Shown piece by piece: positions 1 to 10,710 of a stretch of 64,000 bases of DNA. Source of the DNA: Paracoccus sp. PAMC 22219 (lineage in GTDB: Bacteria > Pseudomonadota > Alphaproteobacteria > Rhodobacterales > Rhodobacteraceae); NCBI RefSeq assembly GCF_000787695.1, contig NZ_BBPH01000001.1, positions 1 to 64,000 on the forward strand. Direction: 5' to 3'. Position numbers and translations under genes: made by a program. The notes under the pieces were generated by a model. The model was given only the letters and a program-made list of their open reading frames with translations, did not search any database and had not been told where the DNA came from. Numbering within the stretch: position 1 is the stretch's first letter; each line of letters starts with the position of its first letter.

Positions 1-4
1 AGCG

Positions 5-29
5 CCCCCGGCCGTCGCGGGACGCAATC
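5..29. repeat. Intergenic repeat, copy 1 (after ispG)
   Basis: The 16 bases at 14-29 are identical to 2181-2196, and the flanking run of C and GG also matches with a one-base gap. The two copies lie in the same orientation, just after the minus-strand stop codons of ispG and purA. The sequence shows only the repeat; a role in termination or mRNA 3' end stability is inference. Confidence 0.5.
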
Positions 30-1163
30 CTACTCGGCGGCGGCTTCCGCGGCGCGCGCTTCAGCGTCCAGCACCTCGGCACGCTCCTCGACCAGCTGCA
101 CGATATGATCGACCATCTGGTCGTTGGACAGCTTGTGGCTCTGCTTGCCGGCCACATAGACCATCCCCGACCCCGCCCCGCCGCCGGTGAACCCCAGATC
201 GGTCATCAGCGCCTCGCCGGGTCCGTTGACAACGCAGCCGATGATCGACAGGCTCATCGGCGTCTTGATGTGCTCCAACCGCTGTTCCAGCGCCTCGACC
301 GTGCGGATCACGTCGAACCCCTGCCGCGCGCAGCTGGGACAGCTGATGATCTGAACGCCCCGCGTGCGCAGGCCAAGCGACTTCAGGATCTCGAACCCGA
401 CCTTGACCTCCTGCACCGGATCGGCGGACAGGCTGACGCGGATCGTGTCGCCGATGCCGTTCCACAACAGGTTGCCAAGGCCCACCGCCGACTTGACCGT
501 GCCGCCGACAAAGCCGCCGGCCTCGGTGATGCCCAGATGGATCGGCGCATCGGTCGCCTCGGACAGCATCTGATAGGCCGCCGCCGACAGGAACACGTCG
601 CTGGCCTTCACGCTGATCTTGAATTCGTGGAAATCGTTGTCCTGCAGGATCTTGATATGATCCAGCCCGCTCTCGACCATCGCGTCCGGGCAGGGCTCGC
701 CGTACTTCTCCAGCAGATGCCGTTCCAGCGATCCGGCGTTCACGCCGATGCGGATCGAACAGCCGTGGTCCTTGGCGGCCTTGATCACTTCGCGCACGCG
801 GCTTTCGTCGCCGATGTTGCCGGGGTTGATGCGCAGGCAGGCGGCCCCCGCCTCGGCGGCCTCGATCGCGCGCTTATAATGGAAATGGATGTCCGCCACG
901 ATCGGCACCGGGCTCTCGCGACAGATCTCGCGCAGCGCGTGGGTCGTCTCCTGGTCGGGGGCGCTGATGCGCACGATGTCGGCACCGGCATCGGCACAGG
1001 CGATCACCTGCGCCAGCGTGGCGCGCACGTCATGGCCGTTGGTGTTGGTCATCGTCTGCACGCTGATCGGGGCATCGCCGCCGACGGGGACTTTGCCCAC
1101 CATGATCTGGCGCGACTTGCGACGCTCGATGTTGCGCCAGGGACGGATCGGGTTCAGCGACAT
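30..1163 (-). CDS. ispG: 4-hydroxy-3-methylbut-2-en-1-yl diphosphate synthase (flavodoxin)
   Basis: IspG (GcpE) converts 2-C-methyl-D-erythritol 2,4-cyclodiphosphate to HMBPP, the penultimate step of the non-mevalonate isoprenoid pathway, in the cytoplasm. The 377 residues match the family length for the short bacterial form. The C-terminal 4Fe-4S site is visible as CPSC (Cys275, Cys278), Cys310 in [11 protein letters not shown] and Glu317. The N-terminal TIM barrel carries VQTMTNT and LRINPGN. The ATG at 1163 is followed directly by conserved sequence. The next gene on this strand (thiamine pyrophosphokinase) ends 63 bases upstream, so the two could be cotranscribed. Confidence 0.97.
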   Translation of the reverse strand: MSLNPIRPWRNIERRKSRQIMVGKVPVGGDAPISVQTMTNTNGHDVRATLAQVIACADAGADIVRISAPDQETTHALREICRESPVPIVADIHFHYKRAIEAAEAGAACLRINPGNIGDESRVREVIKAAKDHGCSIRIGVNAGSLERHLLEKYGEPCPDAMVESGLDHIKILQDNDFHEFKISVKASDVFLSAAAYQMLSEATDAPIHLGITEAGGFVGGTVKSAVGLGNLLWNGIGDTIRVSLSADPVQEVKVGFEILKSLGLRTRGVQIISCPSCARQGFDVIRTVEALEQRLEHIKTPMSLSIIGCVVNGPGEALMTDLGFTGGGAGSGMVYVAGKQSHKLSNDQMVDHIVQLVEERAEVLDAEARAAEAAAE

Positions 1164-1226
1164 GGACAGCCTCCGGGGGTTCGCCCTCTCAGATAAGCCA
1201 TGCGGGCCGCAACGACAACCGCCCCC

Positions 1227-1898
1227 TCAGCGCTGCATCGCCGTCAGGACCGTTCCCAGACAGTCGCGGGGCAGCATCAACAGCATCGGCCCCTGCATCC
1301 GCAGGCTGACCAGCCCCACCGCCCGGTTCGACGTGCCGACACGGCTTCCCGGCGCGAACTCGATCCCGTCGATCGGCCATTCAAGCCCCTGACTGCTGCC
1401 GCGCGCGGGCCCCATCGGGTACAGCGACACCCGCGTTCCGGGCATCAGCGGCAGGGTCAACCGCGGCGGGCACACCACGACCACGTCGTCGCTGGCCAGC
1501 ATGACGACCCGCGGCATGCCGGGCTGGACCATCACCGTCAGCGCGGCCAGCGTATGATCCAGGCGCAGCCCCGCAAAACCCACGGCCATCACCAGCGGCG
1601 CGTCGATTCGTCCCAGGCATTTCGCGAAATCCGTGCTGTCCTGCTCGGCCACCTCCAGCACGCGGGCGGCCGGAACAGACCGCCGCGCCGGGTCCGAGAT
1701 GCTGTCCAGATCGCCGATCACCCAGTCAGGCGGGTGCCCCAATGCCAGTGCCCGGTCCGCCCCGCCATCCGCCGCGACCAGCAACGGCGCAACCGAAAGC
1801 GACACCGCCAGGTCCACGGGCGCCACCATGCCGCCGCCGATCACGGTGACCCCGCGCAGGTGGCGGACCGGTCGATGCTGGTCCGCCACCCCCGCCAT
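1227..1898 (-). CDS. Thiamine pyrophosphokinase (thiamine diphosphokinase)
   Basis: This enzyme transfers pyrophosphate from ATP to thiamine to make thiamine diphosphate. The 223-residue protein has the family signatures AADGGADRAL near residue 40 and VIGDLDSI near residue 60, followed by a weakly conserved C-terminal beta domain. The ORF is open further upstream. The ATG at 1898 is preferred because it overlaps the stop of the DUF2842 gene in an ATGA arrangement, which implies translational coupling. The best alternative start is in frame at 1946, inside the upstream gene. The exact thiamine substrate form is inferred from the family. Confidence 0.85.
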   Translation of the reverse strand: MAGVADQHRPVRHLRGVTVIGGGMVAPVDLAVSLSVAPLLVAADGGADRALALGHPPDWVIGDLDSISDPARRSVPAARVLEVAEQDSTDFAKCLGRIDAPLVMAVGFAGLRLDHTLAALTVMVQPGMPRVVMLASDDVVVVCPPRLTLPLMPGTRVSLYPMGPARGSSQGLEWPIDGIEFAPGSRVGTSNRAVGLVSLRMQGPMLLMLPRDCLGTVLTAMQR

Positions 1899-2107
1899 CA
1901 GCCCTTGCCGACGCCGCTGAAGACGCGCTTGAACGGCAACGCCCACAACACGCCAAGCCCGACATAGATCAGCAGCTCGATCCAGATCGGCTGACGCCCG
2001 AACCGACCGTCAAGCCAGTTCATCAGCGACACCGCCACGATGACATAGATGGGCATCCCGATCACCAGGATCAGGATCGACAGCCGCTTGCGTGTCTTCA
2101 GTTCCAT
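1898..2107 (-). CDS. DUF2842 family small membrane protein
   Basis: This is a 69-residue protein with a basic N-terminus (MELKTRKR) and two hydrophobic segments, at about residues 9-28 and 40-57, separated by a short tryptophan-rich loop. Size and pattern fit the alphaproteobacterial DUF2842 family, whose function is unknown. The ATG at 2107 is chosen because sequence upstream of it is low-complexity and not protein-like. It ends in an ATGA overlap with the thiamine pyrophosphokinase start. No function can be assigned. Confidence 0.75.
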   Translation of the reverse strand: MELKTRKRLSILILVIGMPIYVIVAVSLMNWLDGRFGRQPIWIELLIYVGLGVLWALPFKRVFSGVGKG

Positions 2108-2154
2108 GTCGTCGGGCTCTTTCCTCGGTGTTCCCGTACGCCCCCCAAGGGGGT

Positions 2155-2177
2155 CCGGGGGACAGGATGTCCCCCGG
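2155..2177 (-). terminator. Perfect inverted repeat after purA
   Basis: Two 10-base arms, CCGGGGGACA and TGTCCCCCGG, flank a three-base loop, giving a very stable stem about 18 bases after the purA stop. There is no clear T-run on the minus strand. It is either a Rho-independent-like element or an mRNA 3' stabiliser. It partly overlaps the repeat at 2171-2196. Confidence 0.45.
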
Positions 2178-2194
2178 CACGTCGCGGGACGCAA

Positions 2195-2196
<2 letters not shown>
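2171..2196. repeat. Intergenic repeat, copy 2 (after purA)
   Basis: This is the second copy of the element at 5-29, in the same orientation and at the same place relative to the preceding minus-strand stop codon. Sixteen consecutive bases are identical. No third copy was noticed in the window. Confidence 0.5.
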
Positions 2197-3487
<1,291 letters not shown>

Positions 3488-3589
3488 GAGCGATCCTTTT
3501 CGTTGTCCGAAGTTCTTTTCAGCCCGGCATTAGCGCATCGCGGGGGTCGGGGAAAGCCGCTTTGTCCGCACCCCGCCCGGCAGCCCGGA

Positions 3590-3805
3590 TCAGTAGTGCG
3601 GCGGCCGCTGGTCGGCCAGGGCGACGCTGCCCGCCGCATCGGCCTGACGCTCGGCCTCGGCATGGGTCAGGCGGTCGACGCGTCCGGTCAGGCGGATCAG
3701 GTCGCGGTCCTGGCGGGCGATCACCTCGGACAGCTCGTCCGTCAGGCGGGTCAGGTGGGCCAAAGCCTCCTCCAGCTGATGCAGGCGGTCCTGCTGCTTG
3801 TCCAT
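3590..3805 (-). CDS. slyX: SlyX family protein
   Basis: This is a 71-residue, almost entirely helical protein with a heptad-like coiled-coil pattern ([18 protein letters not shown]) and the characteristic C-terminal PPHY ending of SlyX proteins. The biochemical role of SlyX is not established. The ORF extends upstream to 3910, but the ATG at 3805 starts the conserved region and the upstream extension would overlap hisS. It is divergent from hisS across 58 bases that must hold both promoters. Confidence 0.8.
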   Translation of the reverse strand: MDKQQDRLHQLEEALAHLTRLTDELSEVIARQDRDLIRLTGRVDRLTHAEAERQADAAGSVALADQRPPHY

Positions 3806-3863
3806 GTCGTCACCTTCCGTTACAGCGGCGCCTGAATATGGGCCCGAAAAGGCGACTGATACC

Positions 3864-5345
3864 ATGGCAAAAGACAAGAAGCAGCCCCGTCCCAAGGCCG
3901 AGACGCCCAAGGGGTTCCGCGACTATTTCGGGCAGGACGTGACCGAACGGCGCGACATGCTGGACCGCATCGCGCAGGTCTATCACCGCCATGGCTTCGA
4001 CCCGCTGGAGACCAGCGCCGTCGAGACGGTCGAGGCCCTAGGCAAGTTCCTGCCCGACGTGGACCGCCCCAATGCCGGCGTCTTCGCCTGGCAGGAGGAG
4101 GCGGTGCCCGGCGGCGGCACCGCGGGCGACTGGCTCGCGCTGCGCTATGACCTGACGGCACCCTTGGCGCGTGTCGCGGCGCAGTACCGCAACGACCTGC
4201 CCAGCCCGTACCGCCGCTTTGCGATGGGTCCCGTCTGGCGCAACGAGAAACCGGGGCCGGGTCGGTTCCGCCAGTTCTATCAATGCGACGCCGACACGGT
4301 CGGATCGGCATCAGTGGCGGCGGATGCCGAGATCTGCGGCATGCTGGCCGACGCGCTGGAGGCCGTGGGCATCGACCGCGGCGACTATCTGGTGCGGATC
4401 AACAACCGCAAGGTCCTGAACGGTGTCTTGGAAGCCGCCGAGGTCCGCGAGGATCAAGCCGAAGACGTGCTGCGCCAGATCGACAAGTTCGACAAGGTCG
4501 GCCGCGACGGCGTGCTGGCCCTGCTGACGACGGGCCGCCTGGACGACAGCGGTGCCCGCATCGACGGCGTGGGCCTGTCCGAGGGACAGGCGGCCCCCGT
4601 GCTGGCCTTTCTGACCTCCAAGGGCACGGACAATGCCGCGACCCTGGAGAACCTGTCGGCAGCGGTCGGTGGATCGGCCATCGGCGCCGAAGGCGTGGAC
4701 GAGTTGCGCCAGATCGCCGCGATGCTGGCCGCGATGGGCGTGGCCGAGGATCGCGCCGTCATCGACCCCGCCGTCGTACGGGGCCTGGGCTATTACACCG
4801 GCCCGGTCTTCGAGGCCGAACTGACCTTCGAGATCCTGGACGACAAGGGCCGCAAGCGGCAGTTCGGGTCGGTCGCGGGCGGCGGCCGTTACGACGGCCT
4901 GGTCGAGCGTTTCACTGGGCAAAAGGTCCCGGCCACGGGCGTCAGCATCGGCGTCGACCGCCTGCTGGCCGCGCTGCGCGCCAAGGGTCTGGCCGGGGCG
5001 CAGGTCGCCGGCCCCGTGGTCGTGACCGTGATGGACCGCGACCGCATGTCGGATTACCAGGCCATGGCCGCAGACCTGCGCGCCGCCGGCATCCGGGCCG
5101 AGGTCTATCTGGGCAACCCCAAGAATTTCGGCAACCAGCTGAAATATGCGGACAAGCGCGGCGCGCCCGTCGCGATCATCCAGGGCGGGGACGAGGCCGA
5201 ACGCGGCGTAGTCCAGGTCAAGGACCTGATCCTGGGCGCAAGGATCGCGGCCCAAGCCTCTGTCGAGGAATGGAAATCCCAGCCCGCCCAGACAGAGGTC
5301 GCGCGCGCCGACCTGGTGGCCGAAGTCCGCAGGATCATCGGATGA
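3864..5345 (+). CDS. hisS: Histidyl-tRNA synthetase
   Basis: This is a class II aminoacyl-tRNA synthetase that charges tRNA-His, 493 residues from the ATG at 3864. The class II motif 2 region is seen as [17 protein letters not shown] and the histidine-specific motif as [13 protein letters not shown]. The C-terminal part (about the last 95 residues) is the anticodon-binding domain. An earlier in-frame ATG at 3798 would add a non-conserved extension across the divergent promoter region, so it is not used. The stop overlaps the hisZ start (ATGA), giving a hisS-hisZ-hisG operon. Confidence 0.97.
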   Translation: MAKDKKQPRPKAETPKGFRDYFGQDVTERRDMLDRIAQVYHRHGFDPLETSAVETVEALGKFLPDVDRPNAGVFAWQEEAVPGGGTAGDWLALRYDLTAPLARVAAQYRNDLPSPYRRFAMGPVWRNEKPGPGRFRQFYQCDADTVGSASVAADAEICGMLADALEAVGIDRGDYLVRINNRKVLNGVLEAAEVREDQAEDVLRQIDKFDKVGRDGVLALLTTGRLDDSGARIDGVGLSEGQAAPVLAFLTSKGTDNAATLENLSAAVGGSAIGAEGVDELRQIAAMLAAMGVAEDRAVIDPAVVRGLGYYTGPVFEAELTFEILDDKGRKRQFGSVAGGGRYDGLVERFTGQKVPATGVSIGVDRLLAALRAKGLAGAQVAGPVVVTVMDRDRMSDYQAMAADLRAAGIRAEVYLGNPKNFGNQLKYADKRGAPVAIIQGGDEAERGVVQVKDLILGARIAAQASVEEWKSQPAQTEVARADLVAEVRRIIG

Positions 5346-6402
5346 TCCCCAAACAGGCCAAGCAGGCGGTCGGACAGCGGCTGCTGTCGCGGTTCCGCGA
5401 CGCCGGCGCGACCGAGATCGCGCCCGACATCCTGCTGCCCGCGGGCGACCTGCTGGACCTGTACGGAGAGGACATCCGCGCCCGCGCCTATGTCACCCCC
5501 GACCCGATCCGCGGAGAGATGATGCTGCGCCCCGACTTCACCGTGCCGGTGGTCCAGGCGCATATGCAGAACGGCGCAGACCCCGCCCGCTACTGCTATC
5601 TGGGAGAGGTGTTCCGCAAGCAGGACACGGGCGACACCCGCCCCGCCACCCCGCGCGACCACGAATACCTGCAATGCGGGTTCGAGCTGTTCACCCGCGA
5701 CCCCCAGGCCGATGCGAGGTGTTCGCCCTGTTCCACGACGCGCTGGCACCCCATGGCCTGCAGGCGCGCATGGGCGACATGGGACTGCTGCTGGACGCCG
5801 TGCGGGGCCTGCCGTTGACCGAGGCGCGGTCCGCGGCGCTGATCCATCACATCTGGCGTCCGGGCCGGTTCGCCCGGCTTCTGGCGCGGTTCTCGGCCCC
5901 GTCGATCGCGCGGGAGTTTCCCGACGGAACCGCGCCCTGGGCCGGGATGCGGACCGAGGAAGAGATGATCCGCCGCATCGTCCGCCTGCAATCGGATGCC
6001 GCGGTGCCGCCGCTGGCCTTGGTCTGGACCGACCGCCTGGACCGCCTGTTCGCGCTGCGGGCCCCGGCCCCGCAGGCCCTGATGGCGCTGGCCGATCTGG
6101 CCCGCGACATGCCGGCCATCGCCCCGGCGGTCACCCGCATCCGCGCGCGGCTGGATACCATCGCCGCGCGCGGGATCGACCTGCAGACGGTGATCTTCGA
6201 CGCCAGCCACGGGCGCACCACGATGGAATATTACGACGGTTTCACCTTCACCTTTCAGGCGGACCGGGCCGGGTGGCCGCCCGTCGCGTCGGGCGGGCGC
6301 TATGACGCACTGACCCGCGTGCTGGGCCGGGGCCGGGAAATTCCCGCCGTCGGCGGCATCATCCGCCCCGGCCTGGTGGCCGAACTGGAGGCGCGGGCAT
6401 GA
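5342..6402 (+). pseudogene. hisZ: hisZ, ATP phosphoribosyltransferase regulatory subunit, frameshifted
   Basis: HisZ is a catalytically inactive HisS paralogue that activates the short form of HisG in histidine biosynthesis. The first frame runs from the ATG at 5342 through TRPATPRDHEYLQCGFELF. The second frame continues the same protein from about 5716 (EVFALFHDAL) to 6402. Restoring one G at 5714-5717 (gcgag to gcggag) joins them into about 353 residues, the normal length. The flanking couplings are intact (ATGA with hisS, ATGA with hisG), and the sequence on both sides is fully conserved. The break therefore looks recent or is a sequencing artefact. Confidence 0.9.
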
Positions 6403-7094
6403 TCCGTCTTGGCGTGCCGTCCAAGGGGCGGCTGATGGAACAGACGTTCGACTGGTTCGCGGATCGGGGCGTGCGCCTGTCGCGGGCCGGATCGGACCGC
6501 GAATATGCGGGCCGGGTCGAGGGGGTGGACGGGGTCCAGCTGGTCCTGCTGTCCGCCGGAGAGATCCCGCGCGAACTGGCCGCGGGCCGGATCGAGCTGG
6601 GCGTGACCGGGACCGATCTGGTGCGCGAAAAGCTGGCCGGATGGTCGTCGGACCTGGTCGAACTGGCCCCGATGGGGTTCGGGCATGCCGACCTGATCCT
6701 GGCCGTGCCGGAGTGCTGGCGCGACTGCACAGACCTGGACGATTTCGCCGCCATCGCCCGCGATTTCCGGGCCGAACACGGGTTCCGCCTGCGCATCGCC
6801 ACGAAATACCACCGCCTGGTCCGCGCCTGGCTGTCCGCGCACGAGGTCGCGGACTATCAGCTGGTCGACAGCCAGGGCGCGACCGAGGGCACGGTCGCCA
6901 ACATGACCGCCGAGGCGATCGCCGACATCACCTCGTCAGGCGAAACGCTGCGCGCCAACAACCTGCGCATCCTGAACGAGCCCCCGATCCTGCGGTCGCA
7001 GGCGACGCTGTTCGCCAACCGCGCGGCGATGGGTCCGGCGATGGACGCGCTGATCGCCCGGCTGGCAGCGCCGGAGGCCGGTCGGTCCGCCTAG
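6399..7094 (+). CDS. hisG: ATP phosphoribosyltransferase, short form
   Basis: HisG catalyses the first step of histidine biosynthesis, joining ATP and PRPP. At 231 residues it is the short form, which lacks the C-terminal regulatory domain and needs HisZ, encoded directly upstream with an ATGA overlap. Family blocks include IRLGVPSKGRL at the N-terminus, ELGVTGTDLVRE, and DSQGATEGTVANMTAEAI in the PRPP-binding part. If the hisZ frameshift were real, this enzyme would be left without its partner. Confidence 0.96.
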   Translation: MIRLGVPSKGRLMEQTFDWFADRGVRLSRAGSDREYAGRVEGVDGVQLVLLSAGEIPRELAAGRIELGVTGTDLVREKLAGWSSDLVELAPMGFGHADLILAVPECWRDCTDLDDFAAIARDFRAEHGFRLRIATKYHRLVRAWLSAHEVADYQLVDSQGATEGTVANMTAEAIADITSSGETLRANNLRILNEPPILRSQATLFANRAAMGPAMDALIARLAAPEAGRSA

Positions 7095-7182
7095 TGCTGC
7101 AGCAGGATCGGGTGAGATCGGGGCAATGACGTAAGACGCGCCGGTATTTCGCCTGTAGCGGCACCGCCGGCGCAGGACGGGA

Positions 7183-8108
7183 TCAAACCCAAGGCAGCAG
7201 CACCGCGACTGAGATCGCGGCGATCAGTGCCCCTGCGCCCAGCTGCATCGCGCCGGGCAGCCAGCGCGCGGCGCCCGCCCAGGGGCCGTGCTCTGGCAAC
7301 AGGGCAAAGCTGCCCCGCCGCGCCCACACTGCCAGACCTGCCACCGCCACGGTCACCACGGCGGTGCCCAGCCCCATGGCCACCGTCCCCAGGATGCCCA
7401 TCCCGAAGATGCCCATCCGCCAGGTCAGGATCAGCAGGAACAGCGCCCCGGTGCAGGGCCGCAGCGCGATGCCCGCCACGACCAGCACCCCGTCTCGCAG
7501 GGACCGCGTCTGCGCCACCTGCCAGGCGTGGGGCCATGCGCGTGCCCGCAGCCGCAGGCGTCGCCGTGATGATGGTGATGGTGATGGTGATGGTGATGGT
7601 GAGAATCCGCCCGCGCCTGCGCGCGCAGCATCGTCACGCCGCGCCATGCCAGCCACAGCCCGACCAGCGCGACCAGGGCGGTGCTAGCTTGGACCATCGC
7701 GACCTCTGACAGGTCGGTCAGGGTCTGGCGTCCCAGGTCCAGGACGGTGATGCCACCCCAGACCAGCGCGACCGCCGTGCCCGCCTGCGCCAGCGATGAT
7801 GCCACCGACAGCCCGGCCAGCCGTGCCAACGGCACCTGCGCGCCGAAACCATAGCTGCCGATGATCACCTTGCCATGCCCAGGCCCCACCGCATGCGCGA
7901 CACCGTAAGCAAAGCACAGGCCCAGCAGCGACGCGACCGCCCCCGGCTGGCCGGACCGCAACGCCCGCAGCGCGCCCGCCATCGCGTTCTGAACCGCACG
8001 CTGCTGATCGGTGGCCCACCGCTCGATCCCGGCCAGACCGCCGCCCAACCACAGCGCCACCAGCGCCAGTCCGACGACCAGGCCTGTCAGGGCAACCGCG
8101 CGTCTCAT
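7183..8108 (-). pseudogene. Nickel/cobalt transporter, NicO/RcnA type, frameshifted
   Basis: This is a polytopic membrane protein of the NicO family, which moves Ni2+ or Co2+. The first frame (from ATG 8108) has several hydrophobic segments and the metal-binding motif AVGPGHGKVIIGSYGF. A cytoplasmic loop follows with 12 consecutive histidines and CGCGHAHGP. The second frame, ending at 7183, continues with ALRPCTGALFLLILTWRMG, the second conserved NicO motif. Adding one G in the run at 7530-7533 joins the frames into about 308 residues. The gene lies directly after a DUF1007 gene, the usual partner, with a 4-base overlap. Import versus efflux cannot be decided here. Confidence 0.85.
7568..7602. 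repeat. GGTGAT tandem repeat (poly-His codons)
   Basis: About five to six copies of a hexamer encode, on the minus strand, the run of 12 histidines in the NicO transporter loop. The unit is six bases, so copy-number change would alter the number of histidines without shifting the frame. Confidence 0.7.
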
Positions 8109-8770
8109 GACTGCGGACCGCAGCGGACCTGTACCGAATCCGCGCCGGTGGCGCCGATGTCCACGGTGATCAGGTCGGCCTCATCGGCGCTTTGTCCGTC
8201 GCCCAAGGCCTCGCCCACGGCGCGGGCATAGGCGTCGGCGGCGGCATAGGGGTCGCCCATGCGCAGATCGGCGGTGCAATCCGCCCGTGCGATGGCGGGG
8301 GGTTCGGGTATGCTGAACTGCACGTAATATTCAGGGTCATAGACCTGGATCGTCAGCGGCTCGGCCCCGTCCAGCGGTTCGGCCAGCGGCCGCACATGGG
8401 CCGAGATCAACCGCCCATCCTCATAGCGCGCGGCAAAGTCCTGCGGTCCGTCCAGGGTCAGCCGGCGACCGCCCGCGTCCAGGAACAGCCGCCCGTCGAA
8501 ACCCGGCTCCCAATCCGCGTCAAAGCCCTGCAGCGCCGCCTGTTCGTCTGGCGTCAGGACGCCGTCGCCATCGGGGTCCAGGCCCAGATCCTCGATGATC
8601 AGCAAGGAATAGAATTCGTCATAGGCCCATTCGACCGCCACATGCGTCAGCGCCCCGGACGCGTCATGACGCAGCGACAGGCCCGCGTCGATGAACACAT
8701 GCGGGTGGGCCAGCGCGCCAAGCGGCATGGCGATCAGCAGGGCGGACAGGCAGGACACGCGCGGCGACAT
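8105..8770 (-). CDS. DUF1007 family exported protein, metal transporter partner
   Basis: This is a 221-residue protein with a cleavable signal peptide (LSALLIAMPLGALA, then HPHVFIDAG). It belongs to DUF1007, which commonly sits beside NicO/RcnA transporters, as here with a 4-base overlap. A canonical EF-hand-like loop, DPDGDGVLTPDE, lies near the middle, so Ca2+ or another divalent ion may be bound. HPHVF directly after the signal peptide is a likely metal ligand. The ATG at 8770 is chosen because it begins the signal peptide; the open frame continues upstream only as a shadow of the hydrolase gene. The role in periplasmic metal delivery is inferred. Confidence 0.8.
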   Translation of the reverse strand: MSPRVSCLSALLIAMPLGALAHPHVFIDAGLSLRHDASGALTHVAVEWAYDEFYSLLIIEDLGLDPDGDGVLTPDEQAALQGFDADWEPGFDGRLFLDAGGRRLTLDGPQDFAARYEDGRLISAHVRPLAEPLDGAEPLTIQVYDPEYYVQFSIPEPPAIARADCTADLRMGDPYAAADAYARAVGEALGDGQSADEADLITVDIGATGADSVQVRCGPQS

Positions 8771-8927
8771 CGGCAGGGCACCTTGGCAAGGACGGCGGTT
8801 CCAGTTACCCGCGTGCGGTCCGGCTTGCAAATCACCGCTTTGCCAGCCCGGCGAAAAACGACGCACGCAGCGCAACCCCGGCGCGGGTTCGCGCGTGTCT
8901 GGGTTCGAACGAACGAGGGATGACGGG

Positions 8928-9887
8928 ATGAAACGACGGGCATTCACGATGGCGGGGCTGGCCTTGGCGCTGACCGGCTGCGGGCGGATCGTCGATGCCC
9001 GCGCCACCGCACGCGAAACCGCATTCGAGGCGCAGTTCCCCCCGACCGGCCAGCTGATCGACGTCCAGGGACGCACCGTCCACGTCGACATCCGCGGCAG
9101 CGGCCCCGACCTGATCCTGCTGCACGGGGCCAGCGGCAACAGCCGCGATTTCACCTTCGCCCTGGCCGACCGCCTGGCCGCGCGGTACCGCGTGCTGGCC
9201 TTTGACCGGCCCGGGCTGGGATGGACCAACGATATCGGGCCGCAGACCGACAACCCCATCGCCCAGGCCGAACTGCTGCGTGCTGCCGCCGGCCAGCTGG
9301 GCGTGCGGCGCCCCGTCGTGCTGGGGCACAGCTATGGCGGCGCAGTCGCGATGGCCTGGGGCCTGCGCGCGCCGAGCGACACGGCGGCGCTGGTGATCGT
9401 GTCGGGCGCGACGATGCCTTGGCCCGGCGATCTGTCGGGCTGGTTCGCGTTTCTGGACACGCCGCTTGGCGACCGGGTCGGCCCGCCGCTGCTGACGGCC
9501 CTGGCGCCGGTGTCGCTTGGCGACCGGATCATGGCCGACATCTTCAAGCCGCAGGCGGTGCCCGCAGGCTATGCCGATTACATCGGCGTGGGGCTGGCCG
9601 CACGGCGCGGCAACTATCGCGCGAATGCGGCGCAGATCACCGGGCTACGCCCCTATCTGCGCGTCATGGCGCCCGGCTATCCGCAGCTGACCCTGCCGGT
9701 CGAGGTGATCCACGGCGGCCGCGACACCATCGTGCCGGCCGGCATCCACGCCCTGCCCCTTTCCGACGCGCTGCCCAATGCCGCGCTGACGATCCTGCCC
9801 GATCAGGGCCACATGCCCCAGCATGGCGATCCACAGGCGATCATCGACGCCGTCGACCGCGCCGCGGCCCGCGCCGGCATCCGCTAG
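8928..9887 (+). CDS. Alpha/beta hydrolase, predicted lipoprotein
   Basis: This is a 319-residue alpha/beta-hydrolase-fold protein. The oxyanion region LLHGASGNS lies near 64-72, and the nucleophile elbow GHSYGGA puts Ser135 as nucleophile. The acid is probably in GGRDTIVP, and the catalytic His in DQGHMPQHG near the C-terminus. The N-terminus MKRRAFTMAGLALALTGC has a lipobox ending at Cys18, so it is probably membrane-anchored on the periplasmic side. The substrate is unknown. The start at 8928 is set by the signal sequence. It is divergent from the DUF1007 gene. Confidence 0.85.
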   Translation: MKRRAFTMAGLALALTGCGRIVDARATARETAFEAQFPPTGQLIDVQGRTVHVDIRGSGPDLILLHGASGNSRDFTFALADRLAARYRVLAFDRPGLGWTNDIGPQTDNPIAQAELLRAAAGQLGVRRPVVLGHSYGGAVAMAWGLRAPSDTAALVIVSGATMPWPGDLSGWFAFLDTPLGDRVGPPLLTALAPVSLGDRIMADIFKPQAVPAGYADYIGVGLAARRGNYRANAAQITGLRPYLRVMAPGYPQLTLPVEVIHGGRDTIVPAGIHALPLSDALPNAALTILPDQGHMPQHGDPQAIIDAVDRAAARAGIR

Positions 9888-9947
9888 GGGGTTGCGGGTC
9901 GCGGGCCTGCGTCCCAAGGTGGCCGCCAGATCAATCCGGGGGCCATC

Positions 9948-10607
9948 ATGCTGACCATCCACGGCGTCACCCGCTCGCGCGCATCGCGCGTCGTGTGGCT
10001 TTGTCACGAACTGGACCTGCCCTTCCGGCAGGTGCCCGTCATTCAGGCCTATCGCATCGGCAATGCCGACGCGCCCGACGCTGCCCCCAACACCCGCAGC
10101 CCCGATTTCCTGGAACTGTCCCCCGCGGGCGCCATTCCGGTGATCGAGGACGAGGGGCTGGTGCTGTCCGAATCGCTGGCGATCACCCTGCACCTGGCGC
10201 GCAAGCACGGCGGCCCGACCGGGCCCCAGGACTATGCCGAGGACGCGCTGATGACCCAGTGGTCGATCTATGGCGCGACCGCGATCGAACCCGACGCGCT
10301 GACCATCCTGATGCTGCACAACCGCGGCACGCTGCAATCGGCCGATGACGTAGGCATCGTGGCGGACGCGTCCGAACGGCTGGTCCGGCCGCTGAAGGTG
10401 CTGGAGGATCATCTGGCGACCCACGCCTATCTGGTCGGCGGCCGGTTCACCGTGGCCGACCTGAACCTGGCCGAGATCGTGCGCTATGCCCAGGGGCACG
10501 GCGCGTTGATGGAGGGGTTTCCTGCGATCCGCGCCTGGCTGTCGGCCTGCCAGGATCGCCCGGCGTTCCAGGCGATGTGGGCCGCCCGCATGGCAGAGCC
10601 CGAATAG
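9948..10607 (+). CDS. Glutathione S-transferase family protein
   Basis: This is a 219-residue two-domain GST. The N-terminal thioredoxin-like half contains ELDLPFRQVPV and the glutathione gamma-glutamyl-binding PVIEDEGLVLSESLAI around residues 64-79. The C-terminal all-helical half ends with HAYLVGGRFTVADLNLAEI, the N-capping-box region of GST folds. It is a stand-alone gene between the hydrolase and parE. The substrate is not predictable; detoxification is the default family role. Confidence 0.88.
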   Translation: MLTIHGVTRSRASRVVWLCHELDLPFRQVPVIQAYRIGNADAPDAAPNTRSPDFLELSPAGAIPVIEDEGLVLSESLAITLHLARKHGGPTGPQDYAEDALMTQWSIYGATAIEPDALTILMLHNRGTLQSADDVGIVADASERLVRPLKVLEDHLATHAYLVGGRFTVADLNLAEIVRYAQGHGALMEGFPAIRAWLSACQDRPAFQAMWAARMAEPE

Positions 10608-10621
10608 GCGGCGCAATCCTT

Positions 10622-10692
10622 GGGGTCGGGGCGCGCGGGGGACACAACCCCTTGCCGCCCGCCCCCGCCCCATGAGATAAGCGCCCCGACCC
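10622..10692. repeat. Long-loop inverted repeat between GST and parE
   Basis: The 12 bases at 10623-10634 (ggtcggggcgc region) are the reverse complement of 10681-10692, with about 46 bases of GC-rich sequence between. It could act as a terminator for the GST gene or a leader structure for parE. No T-run follows. Confidence 0.3.
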
Positions 10693-10710
10693 AGATCAGT
10701 GAGCGACCCC

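Noticed and set aside
5700-5730. Programmed ribosomal frameshift in hisZ
   Set aside because: No slippery heptamer or downstream structure is evident, and five other genes show the same kind of single-base loss.
7568-7602. CRISPR-like or phase-variable repeat
   Set aside because: The units are six bases without spacers and encode histidines in frame, so length changes would not switch the gene off.
8905-8925. tRNA T-loop-like sequence (ggttcgaac)
   Set aside because: No acceptor stem, D-arm or anticodon arm can be built around it.
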